Assembly (NCBI GenBank): GCA_020744225.1
Contig: JAGMWG010000004.1
Coordinates: 1,426,001 to 1,490,000 of the forward strand
Direction: 5' to 3'
DNA length: 64,000 nucleotides
Source: Paraphoma chrysanthemicola
Taxonomy: Eukaryota; Ascomycota; Dothideomycetes; Pleosporales; Phaeosphaeriaceae
Shown piece after piece: positions 42,046 to 53,900 of this stretch. A program made the translations under genes and the position numbers. Below the pieces are notes generated by a model. That model made no database searches, had not been told where the DNA came from, and saw nothing but the letters and a program-made list of their open reading frames with translations. Every line of letters begins with the position of its first letter. Within the stretch, counting starts at the first letter, position 1.

Positions 42046-43261
42046 ATGGTACAGATTCAGTCTAGTGAGAAGCTCCACGCAGCGTGTGACGAATGCAGTC
42101 AGTAGTTTGCCGAGTACGTGCATCATCAGAGTAATAGCTTAAGTGTCCAGGAACGCGGAAGTTGAAATGCTCCGGTGAAAAGCCAAAATGTACACGATGC
42201 AAGAGGGAGAAAATCGAATGTATTTTCTCACCACAAAAGCAAATGGGCAGACCCAAGAAGAGGAGACGAGATGGCGAAGCCGACGATAATGGGATAACCA
42301 TGACCGATACAGCTAGCGGCGATTTTGGCTACGATCAAGTATCGGTGCTACACGACTTCGGTGTAATTACGCCGCCACAATATCATGAGGCAACTCGTCC
42401 TGTAGAGAGCGGCCTGAATGACGGCACTATGCGCCTGCCCGATCTGACTGCGGGCTCAGATGTCTTTGGACTTTCACCAATCTCTTCCTTCGAGTATGTT
42501 GTATGCTTCCTTATCCATATCTGGCATTAACAGGATCTAGCTTTGTAGCAGAACCCCCGATCGACCCTTCATTGTGGGACGATTCCATAGTTATGGGTCC
42601 TCCTCCGAACGCGCCGCCCATGGATGCTGCAATTGGACCATGCACATGTCTATCGTTGATGTATCTGACATTGAGCGAGCTCCAATCCGTATCATCTTTC
42701 GCTTTCCCGAAGGTTGTTATCCCGTTAAGAAAGGCAATGGGCGTTCTTTCCGACCTAATACACTGTCCGCAGTGTCCCAAAGAATCGTTCAGCGCAATTC
42801 AGAACACACAATCAATCGTGGCGCTTTGCAAGGCGATTGTGGAACGCTTTCATAAAGTACTATTGGAGATTGATGCAGAGGCCGACCGCCTACACCAGAA
42901 TGGTGAGAAGAAGCCATTTCGCATAGGCGACAACAGTCCTGAAAATTACCATCTTCACACCGGCACCCTGGACTGTCCGATGGGGTTCAACATTGATATC
43001 GGACCCCGAGAATGGCAACGACTAGCGAAAACCGCGCTCAGAACTGAGATACACGGTGGCGGAAGTAATCCACGTCCTCTACTACAGTTGATCAAGGAAG
43101 CGGAGGAGCGACAGAAGAAATGGCACGAAGATAAACAGTATTGTACCGCAGAGAGGCAGCACTTGTTCGGAAAGCGAAGCCCCGATGACGCAAAGAAGAA
43201 CTGCGAAGCACTTGGTGCTGACCACATACGCCGCGTTATTGACAACTTGCAATGGGAATGA
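42046..43261 (+). CDS. Zn2Cys6 transcription factor
   Basis: Three exons, 42046-42097, 42151-42493 and 42541-43261 (introns 53 and 47 nt), give 371 aa. The first junction reconstructs the zinc cluster: CDECRTRKLKCSGEKP, then KCTRCKREKIECIFSPQ, with Cys spacing C-x2-C-x6-C and a following basic GRPKKRRRDGE. The region after the cluster is acidic. The C-terminal part (about 150-300) is helical and includes CTCLSLMYLTLSELQSV, reminiscent of the regulatory domain of AflR-type regulators. A later segment has PMGFNIDIGPREWQRL. Such proteins bind CGG-containing sites and often control local metabolic genes. No biosynthetic cluster surrounds this one, so its targets are unknown. The acceptor of intron 2 (TCTAG) was forced by frame. 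Confidence 0.85.
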
Positions 43262-43526
43262 TAGAGGACATCACTCTTACCTTATGAGACTCCAAGATGT
43301 CCTCCTCTCTCACCTGCGTCAAGACTCACTTCGCCTGTGCCTCCGTCAAGCGGTCCACTTGTTATTACAATAGCTCCCTGTCAAAGTCTGGTGACACCGC
43401 TGCCTGCAGTTGCGTTATCTAAACATCACCAACCTAGGCTCAGAAAGACCGACTTCTCAACTCTTGGTGTAGATATTCTGACAGAGCTATACACGATGGT
43501 GTGTCCAACCTACCTAGAAGTGCGTC

Positions 43527-44477
43527 ATGTCGCATTTTTCGCTGCATGGTGATACTGCTAATACAGCTCATTCTGAGGCCTCGGATATGACTCCCTCCAC
43601 CACCAGAAACAGAAAAGCAGTGGGTCCCACCAAGAACTCCAGTCGTAAGAGGAAGGCGTTCGCAACCTCTCCTAGCTGCGCAAAAACCCACGTTAACACG
43701 ACCTCGTTCCCATTTCTCAAGTTGCCTGGGGAGGTCCGGAATATGGTCTATAGCTACCTTCTAGTTGACCATGATCATCCGCTGCGGTTCGAAGCGCAAT
43801 CGCACGTTCAACAAGGTCGATGCTCCGTCAGGCGCTTGTACCGAGCTCGACCAGGCTTGCCTGACAGGGACGACCTACCTGGTCAGCCCAAGGGCAGTAT
43901 CACAAAATCTCTCACCTCCTACAAAACCTTCCACAATTTTCGGAAAGCCCAGCGTCAAATGACGTTTGGCGTCCGCATATTCGAGGCCTGCAAGCAGCTC
44001 AATCAAGAAGCGGCGCCCATCTTCTATGGCAACAATCTTTTCACTTTTGAAGCCGTTCCACATCTTTATACTTTCCTCACTCACTTCCAACAACGCCTAC
44101 CACTCATCACAAAGATTGGTTTCTCCACTGTCCCGCCGCACCCAGACCACTATCACGGCCCTAAACCATTCGTACACTACACGCTCAGCTCGATTTTCCT
44201 GCCACTCTCAGCGGCCATCAATCTCGAGGCTCTCTATCTCAACGTCACCATCCTGCAGAACCTGTCCAGCAGCGCGTCACTTGCGGCGCAGAATCTGTTT
44301 CGAAACGCGTCGGCTTGGATGTACATGTTGGCAATACAGAGGAAGAACTCTCTGGCTGTACTGGATGTACTCAAGCTCCCTCCGACGAGGCACGTGTCGT
44401 CGCCGAAATGGGCGATCAGCAAGGCTGGACAAGAGGCCTTTCGAACGGAGTTGGCGAAGAATTTGACAATGGTCTGA
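43527..44477 (+). CDS. F-box-like protein
   Basis: A single exon of 316 aa. After a basic, Ser/Thr-rich start (nuclear-signal-like SSRKRKAFATS) comes FPFLKLPGEVRNMVYSYLLV, the F-box-like LPxE(L/V)RNxVY motif of a large fungal family. A body with EACKQLNQEAAPIFYGNNLFTFEAV is typical of the same family. These are thought to be adaptors or orphan members of SCF ubiquitin-ligase systems, but most are uncharacterised. The ATG at 43587 is an alternative start just before the basic stretch. No signal peptide. Confidence 0.75.
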   Translation: MSHFSLHGDTANTAHSEASDMTPSTTRNRKAVGPTKNSSRKRKAFATSPSCAKTHVNTTSFPFLKLPGEVRNMVYSYLLVDHDHPLRFEAQSHVQQGRCSVRRLYRARPGLPDRDDLPGQPKGSITKSLTSYKTFHNFRKAQRQMTFGVRIFEACKQLNQEAAPIFYGNNLFTFEAVPHLYTFLTHFQQRLPLITKIGFSTVPPHPDHYHGPKPFVHYTLSSIFLPLSAAINLEALYLNVTILQNLSSSASLAAQNLFRNASAWMYMLAIQRKNSLAVLDVLKLPPTRHVSSPKWAISKAGQEAFRTELAKNLTMV

Positions 44478-45049
44478 GGGCGAGTGCATGCCGCACAAGA
44501 GGAATGAGATGGCGGGCTTTGAAGCGGGACTCGGCGTGGCAACGACTTTGATATTTCATGATTCACGAGCATGAAAGTGGGAGGTGATTGCGGTCTTTTC
44601 ATGCTCTGCTGCGAAAAGGCCATCCTTTGAAGCATCAGTTTTCAGTGGACCATATTATCAGGCGTGACAATGGAGGCTACACGATCTCCTATCGTTTCGT
44701 GCTTGAATCCTTTTATACACTCATACTACGGCGGCGATATGTGCATTAATTCCTACTTTTATCCCTCCGTCTTTCAGTATTGCTTCAGTTCATTTTCTTA
44801 GATATTTACCAATGGGACCTATTCAACAAAATACAACTTTTCTCACCTACACTGCACCGAACCCCTTGCGACCAGTAACTCTCCACCACCTTGACAAAGT
44901 CATATGGCTCGTGTCTATGCCTTTCCACCAGCAAAAGCTAAAGCAAAGAGCCCATGTCGCCGATAAAATCACACCAAGACCTACGAGATTCGAGTTTTTC
45001 CACGACCACGCTTCTTTCCCCTACATGTACACGTCAGCCAGCAAACTCC
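44478..45049. other. Convergent intergenic region
   Basis: The 3' flanks of the F-box-like gene (plus) and the CIA30 gene (minus). No gene seen. Confidence 0.5.
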
Positions 45050-45862
45050 TCATAAACGCGACCTTCTTACATTGCTCCTGCCCACAATGCCTTTTTCCAC
45101 GTCACCTGATTGCTTAACCGCTTTGATGGACTTGATAGTGAGCGAGAAGTCGCCTTCTTGTTCGCCGAAGAAGCTGTGTAGGCATTAGCTTAAAACCCTC
45201 ATCATCCCAGAGGGTAAATTTCACACACCTTCTATTCATAATACTCCACCTCTTAATTTGATCCAATTTCAACGGCTCCGCATCGTCCTTTGGCCGCCCT
45301 CGATACGTCGCATTGAGCATACTCCATGGGATATACAGCCCCTCGCTGCTTGTTCCGGGGTCTGTGAAATCGTACCTGTAACACAAGACAACAGTATCAG
45401 CACATATTCTGCCATTCAAGAAACCCTCCCTCGCTTGCTTGTAGTCAATCTTTCCCGACTACACTCTTGAAAAGATGAGAAAAGCGCCAAGACTTACTCC
45501 CAGCTCACACTACTCATCTCCCTACCACCCTCATCTAGCCCAAGTAACTCATCTTTAATCGTAAACGTATACTTCTTCCCATCGGTTTCGCCCAACTCAA
45601 GTAGGATCCCATCATACGCACTAACATCCCAGGTCCTGTCTTCGCCGACCGTGCGCTGCGATGCAAACCCCGCGCCGCCGAGCGCTTTGATGTCGAGCGT
45701 GCCGTGGAAACGTGCTGTAGAAAGGGAAGACGATGTCGATGGGAAAATGGTTAGGTATGATTGCGATGCACCGCCGCGCACGCGGTCATCAGAGGACGTC
45801 CAGTCTGATGCAGACCAGGGCGCGGTGGCGCCGAACAGAACGAGGCAATTTGGTTTAGGCAT
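45050..45862 (-). CDS. CIA30-family protein (complex I assembly factor-like)
   Basis: Three exons on the minus strand, 45862-45498, 45375-45229 and 45173-45050 (introns 122 and 55 nt), give 211 aa. Junctions restore SVSWEYDFTDPG and SIMNRSFFGEQEGDFSLTIKSIKAV. The CIA30 domain fills the protein: WSASDWTSSDDRVRGGASQSYL, DIKALGGAGFASQRT, YDGILLELGETDGKKYTFTI and ATYRGRPKDDAEPL. The founding member, Neurospora CIA30, is a chaperone of the mitochondrial complex I membrane-arm intermediate. This protein has no evident presequence, so it may be one of the shorter, non-mitochondrial CIA30-domain paralogues. It is divergent from the DUF202 gene, 288 bp away. Confidence 0.88.
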
Positions 45863-46150
45863 TTCTTCTCAGCTGGAATTGAGTGTGGTAGGTGTTTCTG
45901 CGACGAGGAAAATCGAGGCTGTTGTAAATTGGATTGGGGCATGGATGTCTTGATTCGGGATGACCTCACTGATTAGTTTACTGATTGGTCCGTGCCTGGT
46001 GGAGCAGGTGGAGCAGAGTCGGCGCGAACGCGTGCGGAGCAGCATCTTGCGTGATGAGCGGTTCGTCAACATCGACATCGGGCAGCTGAGACGTCAATCT
46101 GCCAATATAGTCTTTCCACCTAAGCTGCATCCCACTTCGTTGAATCTGCA

Positions 46151-46839
46151 ATGGACTTCCGCCCCGCGTCGCACATGGGCGACTCAGATGAAGCTATTCT
46201 CAATGAACCATACCGGCCGTTCTACAACTTCTTCGGCGGAAAGCCGATTCTAGTAAAGCAGTAGGTCCCACATGAACGCGCACCGTCTGCATCAGCTGAA
46301 TGTACCAGGGACAATGAGTACGATCGCACTGTGTTCAAGGAAAGGCCGTTTTTGGGCGTGCTGCTCTTCGACAACGTGTCTTCGGACGCTCGAGATCATG
46401 CTGCCAATGAACGAAGTTAGTTATTTACATCATGTGAGACACAGAAGTGTATCTAATTGAAGTCGTAGCATTTCTCGCCTGGCTCAAGCTGAGTGTGTAC
46501 ATGGCCATTGTATCTGTTGCAATTGTGCTCTCGTTTCATCTCAAGTCTAAGCCGTCAAGTGTCGGTATGTATTTCCTGCGATAACCGACTAGTCCGGGCA
46601 AACACTGATATTGCACAGAGAAGAAAATTGCGTTGCCTCTGGGCATCGTCTTTTGGTTGCTATCGCTGTTATGCTTACTATCTGGTCTTGCAAACTATAT
46701 CGAGACGGTCACGAGATACAGTCGACGACAGGCGCTTGTGCAGACGGGCTGGAAGACTCAGGTTGTGTTCACCGTGGTAGCCACAGCTATTGTTGCGGCT
46801 TGTGTTTTGTTCCTGTCTACAAATTCGCGAAGAGCCTGA
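46151..46839 (+). CDS. DUF202-family three-TM membrane protein
   Basis: Four exons, 46151-46260, 46309-46415, 46469-46564 and 46619-46839 (introns 48, 53 and 54 nt), give 177 aa. All three junctions complete codons within the motif DNVSSDARDHAANERTFLAWLKL, the hallmark of the DUF202/YidH family. Three hydrophobic segments follow: VYMAIVSVAIVLSFHL, ALPLGIVFWLLSLLCLLSGLA and VVFTVVATAIVAACVLFL. Fungal members are small proteins of internal membranes with unclear function; a DUF202-like fold also occurs in the vacuolar polyphosphate (VTC) machinery. The N-terminus is soluble (RPFYNFFGGKPILVK). It converges with RPA2, with 140 bp between stops. Confidence 0.88.
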
Positions 46840-46979
46840 ATAGTTTCAGATGACCATCTTCATCGGCGCTGCGGAAGTACTCGTCGACCTATCGAGCAGC
46901 GCTGCATCTGAGGTGACCATATGAGTGTTCTTCGTACAGCAGTCTAGGAAACCCGATCCTGCCCTCTAGTTGCTCACGC

Positions 46980-47912
46980 TCAATCCGCCTCAAGGATAGC
47001 CCAGGTCTGGTCGTCAACGGTTGTGTAGATCAACCCCCCTGCCAGCAAGTCATCTCCAGCCCTCGCTACATCCGCAGTGTCGATGCCCAATTTTGCAGCG
47101 ATCTCCATCTGGTGCAGACCCTCGTTCGTCTGGGGCGCCTCGCGCAAATGCTGGAACACTCTCTTCGCGACCTGGTTGTACCCGGCCAGGTCATAACCAC
47201 CAAATGTAGCTCCACCCGCTTGTTGTCCTGCGCCGTTGACAGCAGCCGCACCAGCACCAGCATTCGCACCGCCGGGAGGCCCGCGCGTGAAGAAGAGATG
47301 GACTGATGTCGCTTCGAGGAGATGGTATGATACTTCGTTCATGTCCTCGACTGGTCGGATAACCTGCGCGGAAATCGATCTGCGGTCGTTGAAGCTCTTC
47401 AGCTTGCCCCATGCTCTGCAGTAGGCGCCCTCGATCAGCTTGGCCTTGGTTGGGTTGGTCTGATCGACTGTGTCCGCATCAACCCATTGCTTCACTTCTA
47501 TGCTGCCTGTGCCATCGTCTAGTCTGTAGGTTGTGTTTGTCGTCTGCGTCGAGATGTTGCGTATTTGGCCGACACAAGTAAGCTGGTCGTCGTCAGTAGG
47601 AGTACTGAAGGGGGCGGGTTTACCATGCCTGAGACATTGGAGAGCCGTCAACTTTGAAGGTATCATTGCCGCCAGGCTCCAAATGGGCGTCGAGCAGCTG
47701 CTTGATCGTGACGGGACGGAGTGAGTCCTGGGTGTGGTCGCGCCGGCCGCCCGGACTTTGCTGGCTCGCATCGCCTGGAATGAAGCCCCCACCACCGCCG
47801 CCGCCGCCGCCGCCAGCACCGTACGAGGTGTACGATGTTTCGTAGCCGCCGTAATCTAGATGATGATCAGCTCTTGTTCTCTCAGCTGAAGGTCAGAGGG
47901 CATCGCACTCAT
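46980..47912 (-). CDS. RFA2: Replication protein A subunit 2 (RPA32/Rfa2)
   Basis: Three coding exons on the minus strand: 47912-47909 (only ATGA), 47855-47629 and 47582-46980, giving 277 aa. The first intron (53 nt) joins ATG-A to AT-TAC, producing MNYGGYETSYTSYGAG, the expected RPA2 start. The second intron (46 nt) uses a GC donor (CAG|GCATGG...TACTGAC...GACCAG) and restores DGSPMSQ-LTCVGQIRNIS. A poly-Gly, Ser/Gln-rich phospho-region is followed by an OB fold (VGQIRNISTQTTNTTYRLDD, GTGSIEVKQW, YCRAWGKLKSF) and a C-terminal winged helix (EGLHQMEIAAKLGI...AGGLIYTTVDDQTW). It binds single-stranded DNA as part of heterotrimeric RPA in replication and repair. Two MluI boxes lie just upstream. 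Confidence 0.95.
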
Positions 47913-47962
47913 CCTGGTGTGTTGGGGTGTGAGGTGTGACAGTCGCGATACTGCCAGGCAAA

Positions 47963-47977
47963 ACGCGTTCGACGCGT
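47963..47977. promoter_or_regulatory. Two MluI cell-cycle boxes (ACGCGT) between RPA2 and DBP10
   Basis: ACGCGT at 47963-47968 and again at 47972-47977, 9 bp apart, about 51-65 bp upstream of the RPA2 ATG. MBF binds this motif to drive G1/S genes, including RPA genes in yeast. An E-box CACGTG lies at 47994-47999. Confidence 0.65.
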
Positions 47978-48146
47978 CTGGCAAATCGCGGGGCACGTGA
48001 AGGCTAGCCCACCACAGCACCCCTGCAAGAAGTGGTCCGTGCACAGAAAAGTTCCAAACGCTCCATGCTCGGGCGTGCGACTTTCAGACGTCAGGCACAG
48101 CCAAGTATCGCACGCCGCCTCGACACGTTCATACCCGCCAACTGCC

Positions 48147-50920
48147 ATGGCTCCCCGCGCGAGCTCGCCGGCGCTGTCCGAGAACGAGTTCGACATTTTT
48201 GACGCCCTCGCCGGCGGCAAAGGACTGGAGCAAGAGCAGGGCCTGGGAGCGGATCTTGGGCTTGACTTAGACATTGGCAGCGATGATGGCTCCGGCGATG
48301 AAGCTTTCATTGCGGCCAAGCAGGCGGCTGCAAACCGCAAGTCTGCGAATGCTCCCGGCAAAGGCAAGAAAGGCGGAGGATTTCAGGCAATGGGCCTAAA
48401 CAACGCACTGCTCAAGGCCATCACCCAAAAGGGCTTCAAGATACCGACGCCGATTCAGCGCAAGGCAGTTCCGCTCATCCTACAAGGAGACGATGTGGTC
48501 GGCATGGCGCGCACAGGGTCGGGGAAAACGGCCGCCTTCGTCATTCCCATGATCGAGAAGCTCAAGACGCACTCTGCCAAGGTTGGCGCTCGCGGCATAA
48601 TCATGTCACCTTCTCGCGAGCTTGCTCTGCAGACTCTCAAGGTTGTGAAGGAGTTTGGCCGGGGGACAGACCTCAGGACCATTCTGCTTGTCGGTGGTGA
48701 CAGTCTTGAAGAGCGTATGGCCATCTTTCCAGCGTCCGCAGCAACCCACTAACGAGCTCACAGAGTTCAATTCCATGACCACAAATCCAGACATCATCAT
48801 CGCCACCCCGGGACGCTTCCTCCATTTGAAGGTCGAAATGGGCCTCGATCTGTCTTCGGTACAATACATCGTCTTCGACGAGGCGGATCGCCTCTTCGAG
48901 ATGGGTTTTGCAGCTCAGCTGTCAGAGATTCTTGTGGCTCTGCCCACCTCGCGACAGACGCTACTTTTCAGCGCGACGCTTCCCAAGTCACTCGTCGAAT
49001 TTGCGCGAGCAGGACTACAGGAGCCGAAACTAATTCGCCTCGATGCTGAAAGCAAGATCTCTCCCGATCTGAAGAGCGCATACTTCACGATCAAGTCGGG
49101 TGACAGAGACGGGGCATTATTGCACCTCTTGGACAATGTCATCAAGGTGCCGGTTGGGCAGACTGACGTGGCAAAGCAGGCCAAGGAGAATGCCGAGAAG
49201 GCTCACAACAACAAGAAACGCAAACGGGGCGACGGCAACCCCAAAGATGCACCAGTGGAAGAGTCTACCATCATATTCGCTGCTACGAAACACAGAGTGG
49301 AGTATCTCAGCAGTCTACTTCGTGCTGCAGGCTATCCCGTCTCCTATGGTCAGTTTGTTCACTTCCACCATTGACCACATACTGACTTGTGTAGTCTATG
49401 GAAACCTTGATCAGACGGCCCGCAAAGAGCAGATCGCAGACTTCCGGGCTGGCCTCACGCGGATCCTCGTTGTGACTGATGTCGCAGCTCGCGGTGTTGA
49501 CATGCCTCACATAAACCACGTCATCAACTACGACTTTCCATCGCAACCAAAGATCTTCGTCCATCGAGTGGGGAGGACTGCCCGTGCTGGGCGGAAAGGT
49601 TGGGCTTACAGTCTGTGCAGACATGTAGATCTGCCGTATTTGATTGATCTACAACTGTTCCTTGGCAAACCACTAGTGGTAGGGAGGTCTAGCAATGAGC
49701 CCAACTATGCGGAAGATTTCGTGGTTGGAAGCCTGGCGCCGTATCAATTGGAGTCATCTGTCGAGCTAGTCAACAAACAGCTCACCGACGACGAAGATCT
49801 CGTCAACCTACTCAATGTGGCAGAAAAGGGCGAGCGGCAGTATCAGAGAACGCGCAACCAAGCCAGTAACCATAGCGTACACCGAGCCAAGGAAATGGTG
49901 GCAAGCCCAAGGTTCGCAGAGACCCACATGCTATTTAATGACAATATGCATGATGCGATGAGGGCCAAAGAGGATATGCTGGAAAGGATACAAGGTTTCC
50001 GGCCAGCGGAGACGGTATTCGAGATTGGCAGACGCGGCACTGGCAGCGAGACTGCAGAAATCATGCGCAAGAGGCGAATCACAGTCGACAGACAAAAGAA
50101 AAAGCAACAGATGAACAGAGCGGTCGATGAGCATCCTGCGGCGACTCGGCAATCTGCGGACGAGTCACCAATGGACAAAGAAGATTCCGAAGACGATCAA
50201 GAGCCAGCAGTCGGCGACTACGACTCTGACTCTGATGAGCTTGAAGTGACTGTCACGCAGGCCGAGTCGAAGAAGCCAGGAAAGGATGATTGGCGATCAG
50301 ATGAGTTCTTCATGTCATATCTGCCCAAAGAGAACATGGCCGAGGAAAAGGCATATGGCGTCCAAGGAGGTGATGCCGGCAACTCCAATTTCATGTCAGC
50401 AGCCAGGGCAGCCGAAATGTCGCTGGTGAACGACGAGATTAAAGGCTTTGCCGATGCGAGCAAAGCTCGTATGCGATGGGACAAAAAGTCCAAGAAGTAC
50501 GTCTCCCGCGCTAACGACGAGGACGGCTCCAAGGGAGCGAAAATGGTGCGTGGTGAAAGTGGTCACAAAATCGCGGCGAGCTTCCGCAGTGGACGCTTCG
50601 ACGACTGGCGGAAAGCAAACAAGGTAAAGATGCAGCGCGTTGGCGAGTTGGAAGCACCGAATCGCTCGGCAACTTCCAACGGCGGCCGCCGCTACAAGCA
50701 CAAGGCAGAGAAAGCGCCTAAGCAAGCTGACCGCTTCCGCGACGATTACCATGTGCAGAAGAAGAGGATCCAGGACGCCAAAGAGAAGCGCATCGGCCAT
50801 TTCAAGGATGGCGGCGCCAAGAGCGAGCTCAAGGACGTTGATACGGTGAGAAAGGAGCGTCGTGTGCAGGAACAACGCAAGGAGAAGAATGCTCGACCAT
50901 CGAAAAAGCGCAAGTTCTGA
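48147..50920 (+). CDS. DBP10: ATP-dependent RNA helicase DBP10
   Basis: Three exons, 48147-48714, 48764-49348 and 49395-50920 (introns 49 and 46 nt), give 892 aa. Junctions restore GDSLEEQFNSM and PVSYVYGNLDQ. DEAD-box core: Q motif [14 protein letters not shown], motif I ARTGSGKT, Ia [61 protein letters not shown]. The long C-terminal extension, with a charged spacer, [14 protein letters not shown] and a basic KKRKF end, is typical of Dbp10. Dbp10 acts in the nucleolus on pre-60S particles near the peptidyl-transferase centre region of 25S rRNA. It is divergent from RPA2, with 234 bp between start codons. Confidence 0.95.
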
Positions 50921-53900
50921 GTTCAATACCCGACTCGTCGTACATAGCAAGAGTCAAGACAGTTTTGAGGCGCAAAAGAACCTGCATTGTGCGACTGCAT
51001 GAGTCGCTGTGACCGCGTGCGACTCGCATTTCAAAAAATGAAGTTTATCACTGACTATTTCCACAAGTGACAGCTGAGCTAGCGCGCATATCAGACCATA
51101 ATCTTACACTCGCCTCATCGCTTAGGCACAACACAGATGTCACTCCGTTGCTGTGCCGCACAAGTGCTCAAGTGCGAAACTCTGTTGCCATGGGGCGTCT
51201 GCGTGCACGTCCGGGCGCTGGTGGGCGCTGGTGGGCGAGTGCCAGATGCCACAATTGGCCGGTCCGTACCGATCAGCAGTGGATGTCAAAATCAATAAGT
51301 TTGAACACAGCAACGAAGCATGACAGTGCCAGCGATGCCCCCTTTGAATCACTGAAGTGATGATCAAGCTTTCGGCAATATGTGGGCACTCGGATTGGAG
51401 TTGACAGGCTGCAGATCCGCTTGTTAACTATCGACGGAGCGCAGGTGCAAGTCGATAGAGTTTCCTGGCCTTTATCGACATGAGATAGAGTTGACACTGA
51501 CAGGCGACCGTGTATTGACAAACACCAATGCCATACGAGCTGGGCCGAGTAGGATCAGGGCCGCAATGGCCTACAGCACGTCATCCTGAAGGAGATTTTA
51601 TGAACGGGCAATTGCTCCGCGATACCCGAATTGGCTCCACCTGCACTGACTGCAGCCAGCCCTGTCTAGTGCCAACGCCGACCACCTCAATAATCCTTCT
51701 GCCCACGCTTACCCGACGCGACAACCTTCTGGAAGCCGCCACGATATCTGCGCAACATGCACGCCGGTTCGCCGCACACGCGACAGTCGGAGATACAAGG
51801 TACAGCGCTTTCAGAATGCAGTCGGAGCGTGGTGAGCTGCTGTGTAACACTTTTTCATCCGCCAGCGCCACCCAACGGTTTTTTGCTATCGTCAATAAGC
51901 CCTCTTCAGATCGCAATCTCGCTGCGGCATTGTTCCAATGAAGATCCCCTGCGCGATATCAGTCATGGGCGCTCAACGGCGCGGAGTGGCTCCCTATGCC
52001 CTGGCGCGGCGTAGCGAAGGATGTCGCTTCTTAGGACGCCAACGCACTCAGTCACAATCCATCTCGGCAAACGGCTGAACTTGAACACCTTACAGACGGA
52101 AATTTCTCGCTCCGTTGCGGGTCAGACCAGACTACTTCAACACCAAGCGGACCTCCCAAGGCTTCGCGTGTGACGTTTTACGAGATGCTGCGGGAAGCCT
52201 GAGAAGCTGCGCGCCGCATGGTTGTCATGCGAAGCCATGCCTACAGCATCTGCACATGCACATGTCCTGAAAGGAAGGCAGCAGGGTCGCGCTCTCGGGC
52301 CGCACCCAGTCGCAAATCGAGAATGGGCCCAGGACTGGCTCGCATGCAAGAACCCCAGCCGCGCAACCAGGGAACCCTCGATATCGAGCCCCCCGGTCGC
52401 ACTACTTTTGGCACCAACAACGTGTCCAGAGGCCCTGGCACCGGTTCGTAGATCCCCGCGGTTCAATCCGTGGGTCTGCCCGGCCCCTGCCTGCTGACTC
52501 GGTGCCTCGCAATCATGTGCGCCCGCAGCTCGCGACTCACGATGCAGGGCCGTCGAAGCCGCGCGTGGGCTCGCAGACGGCGTGGGGAGTGCTCCTTAGG
52601 AGACGCTTGGTGTAGTGCAGTAATTTGACGGTAGCGTCCGCAGGGCATGATAGTAGATCATAGATCCCAGGTCACCGTTGTGTACAATCGCCGTAGCCTC
52701 GGGCAATCGTAATGAGAGATGAGGCCAATTTCTAGGCGATATAACCTGCCTGTTATCGTCGATGGTTCCGCTTCCATTTTTGGACCACAATTCTCCATGG
52801 CTAAAATATGTACCTGGTAACAGGGCCGATGACTTGGGTGTTGTTCATATATAAATTTTCCGCGTGCCGGGGCCCTTGTGACACGGACGGACACGATATA
52901 GGTGGTTGGATGCGAGCGTGGGCTGGCCCAGTCTTCCACAAGCAGAGCTAGTCGTCATCGAGTTCGGAGGCCTGGGACCGTTCGGAGCATGAAGAAGAAA
53001 CGCTCCCGCATGCTGGATCTGGTTCCCTGCGTTTCGAATCTCGCTACTTGCCGCGAGGGCCATGATTGTCACGCAAAGGCAGGCATGCTGTGCACAGCGT
53101 ACTTGCTTCGTGTTGTATGTACATACGTGTGATGTGACGGTGCAGATCATAGTGTCAAGGAACAGTTGAGCATTCCAAATTGTCATGACGATGGCCATGA
53201 TGTGCGCCATGCAGCTGTCAACTCGGGTAACTATTCCTGCTCGTGCAATCTATCTGCACACTGTGCCCCAGCGGTGGTATCGATCTACGCGGAGGACCGG
53301 GAGACACTGCCGCTATCCCGTGTTGAGATGTCGACAGCATCCTATCCGTATTAAGTACGGCATGAACGGTGAAGATAGCCAGCCTCCCAACGTAATGGGG
53401 TTGAATTGCGCAGTCGCGCCTGCTTGCTTGACCAGCGTCGCACTTTCGATATGCGACGGCGCAGGCTCGGCAGCCACGCTATTCATTGGTACACTAATTT
53501 CGCGCTGCCGACCATCGGCAACTCATCGAGCCTCTCGCCTGTGTTTGACCCATCTCGGTACCCAATACACTGCATGCTGTGGCGTTCACCCCGTGAGATT
53601 GAGACTCGACAGACTATCACCTGCATTATTTCCCCAAGCAATATGCGTGTCACGGCCGACCCAAGCTTCGGCCCCGCATCATCAAAGCTGCATCCCCAGA
53701 CACCCTCGGACAATCTGCGCGCGATCTCCAACAGGCGCCAGGGTCGATCGATACAACCACCGGAGTATTTTGTTTGGCCATCCCAATGCGTCAACCCTAC
53801 ACCTATACCGGCGGTATTATACCTTTGGTCTGTTTCGACGACAGCACTATGGCTGCCATTGCGCCGAAGATTGGACGCCACCCCTAGCGCATGAACGTGG

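Noticed and set aside
52448..52475. tRNA T-arm-like hairpin with GGTTCAATCC
   Set aside because: Loop length and stem register do not fit a T arm, and no A box, anticodon arm or acceptor stem is found upstream.
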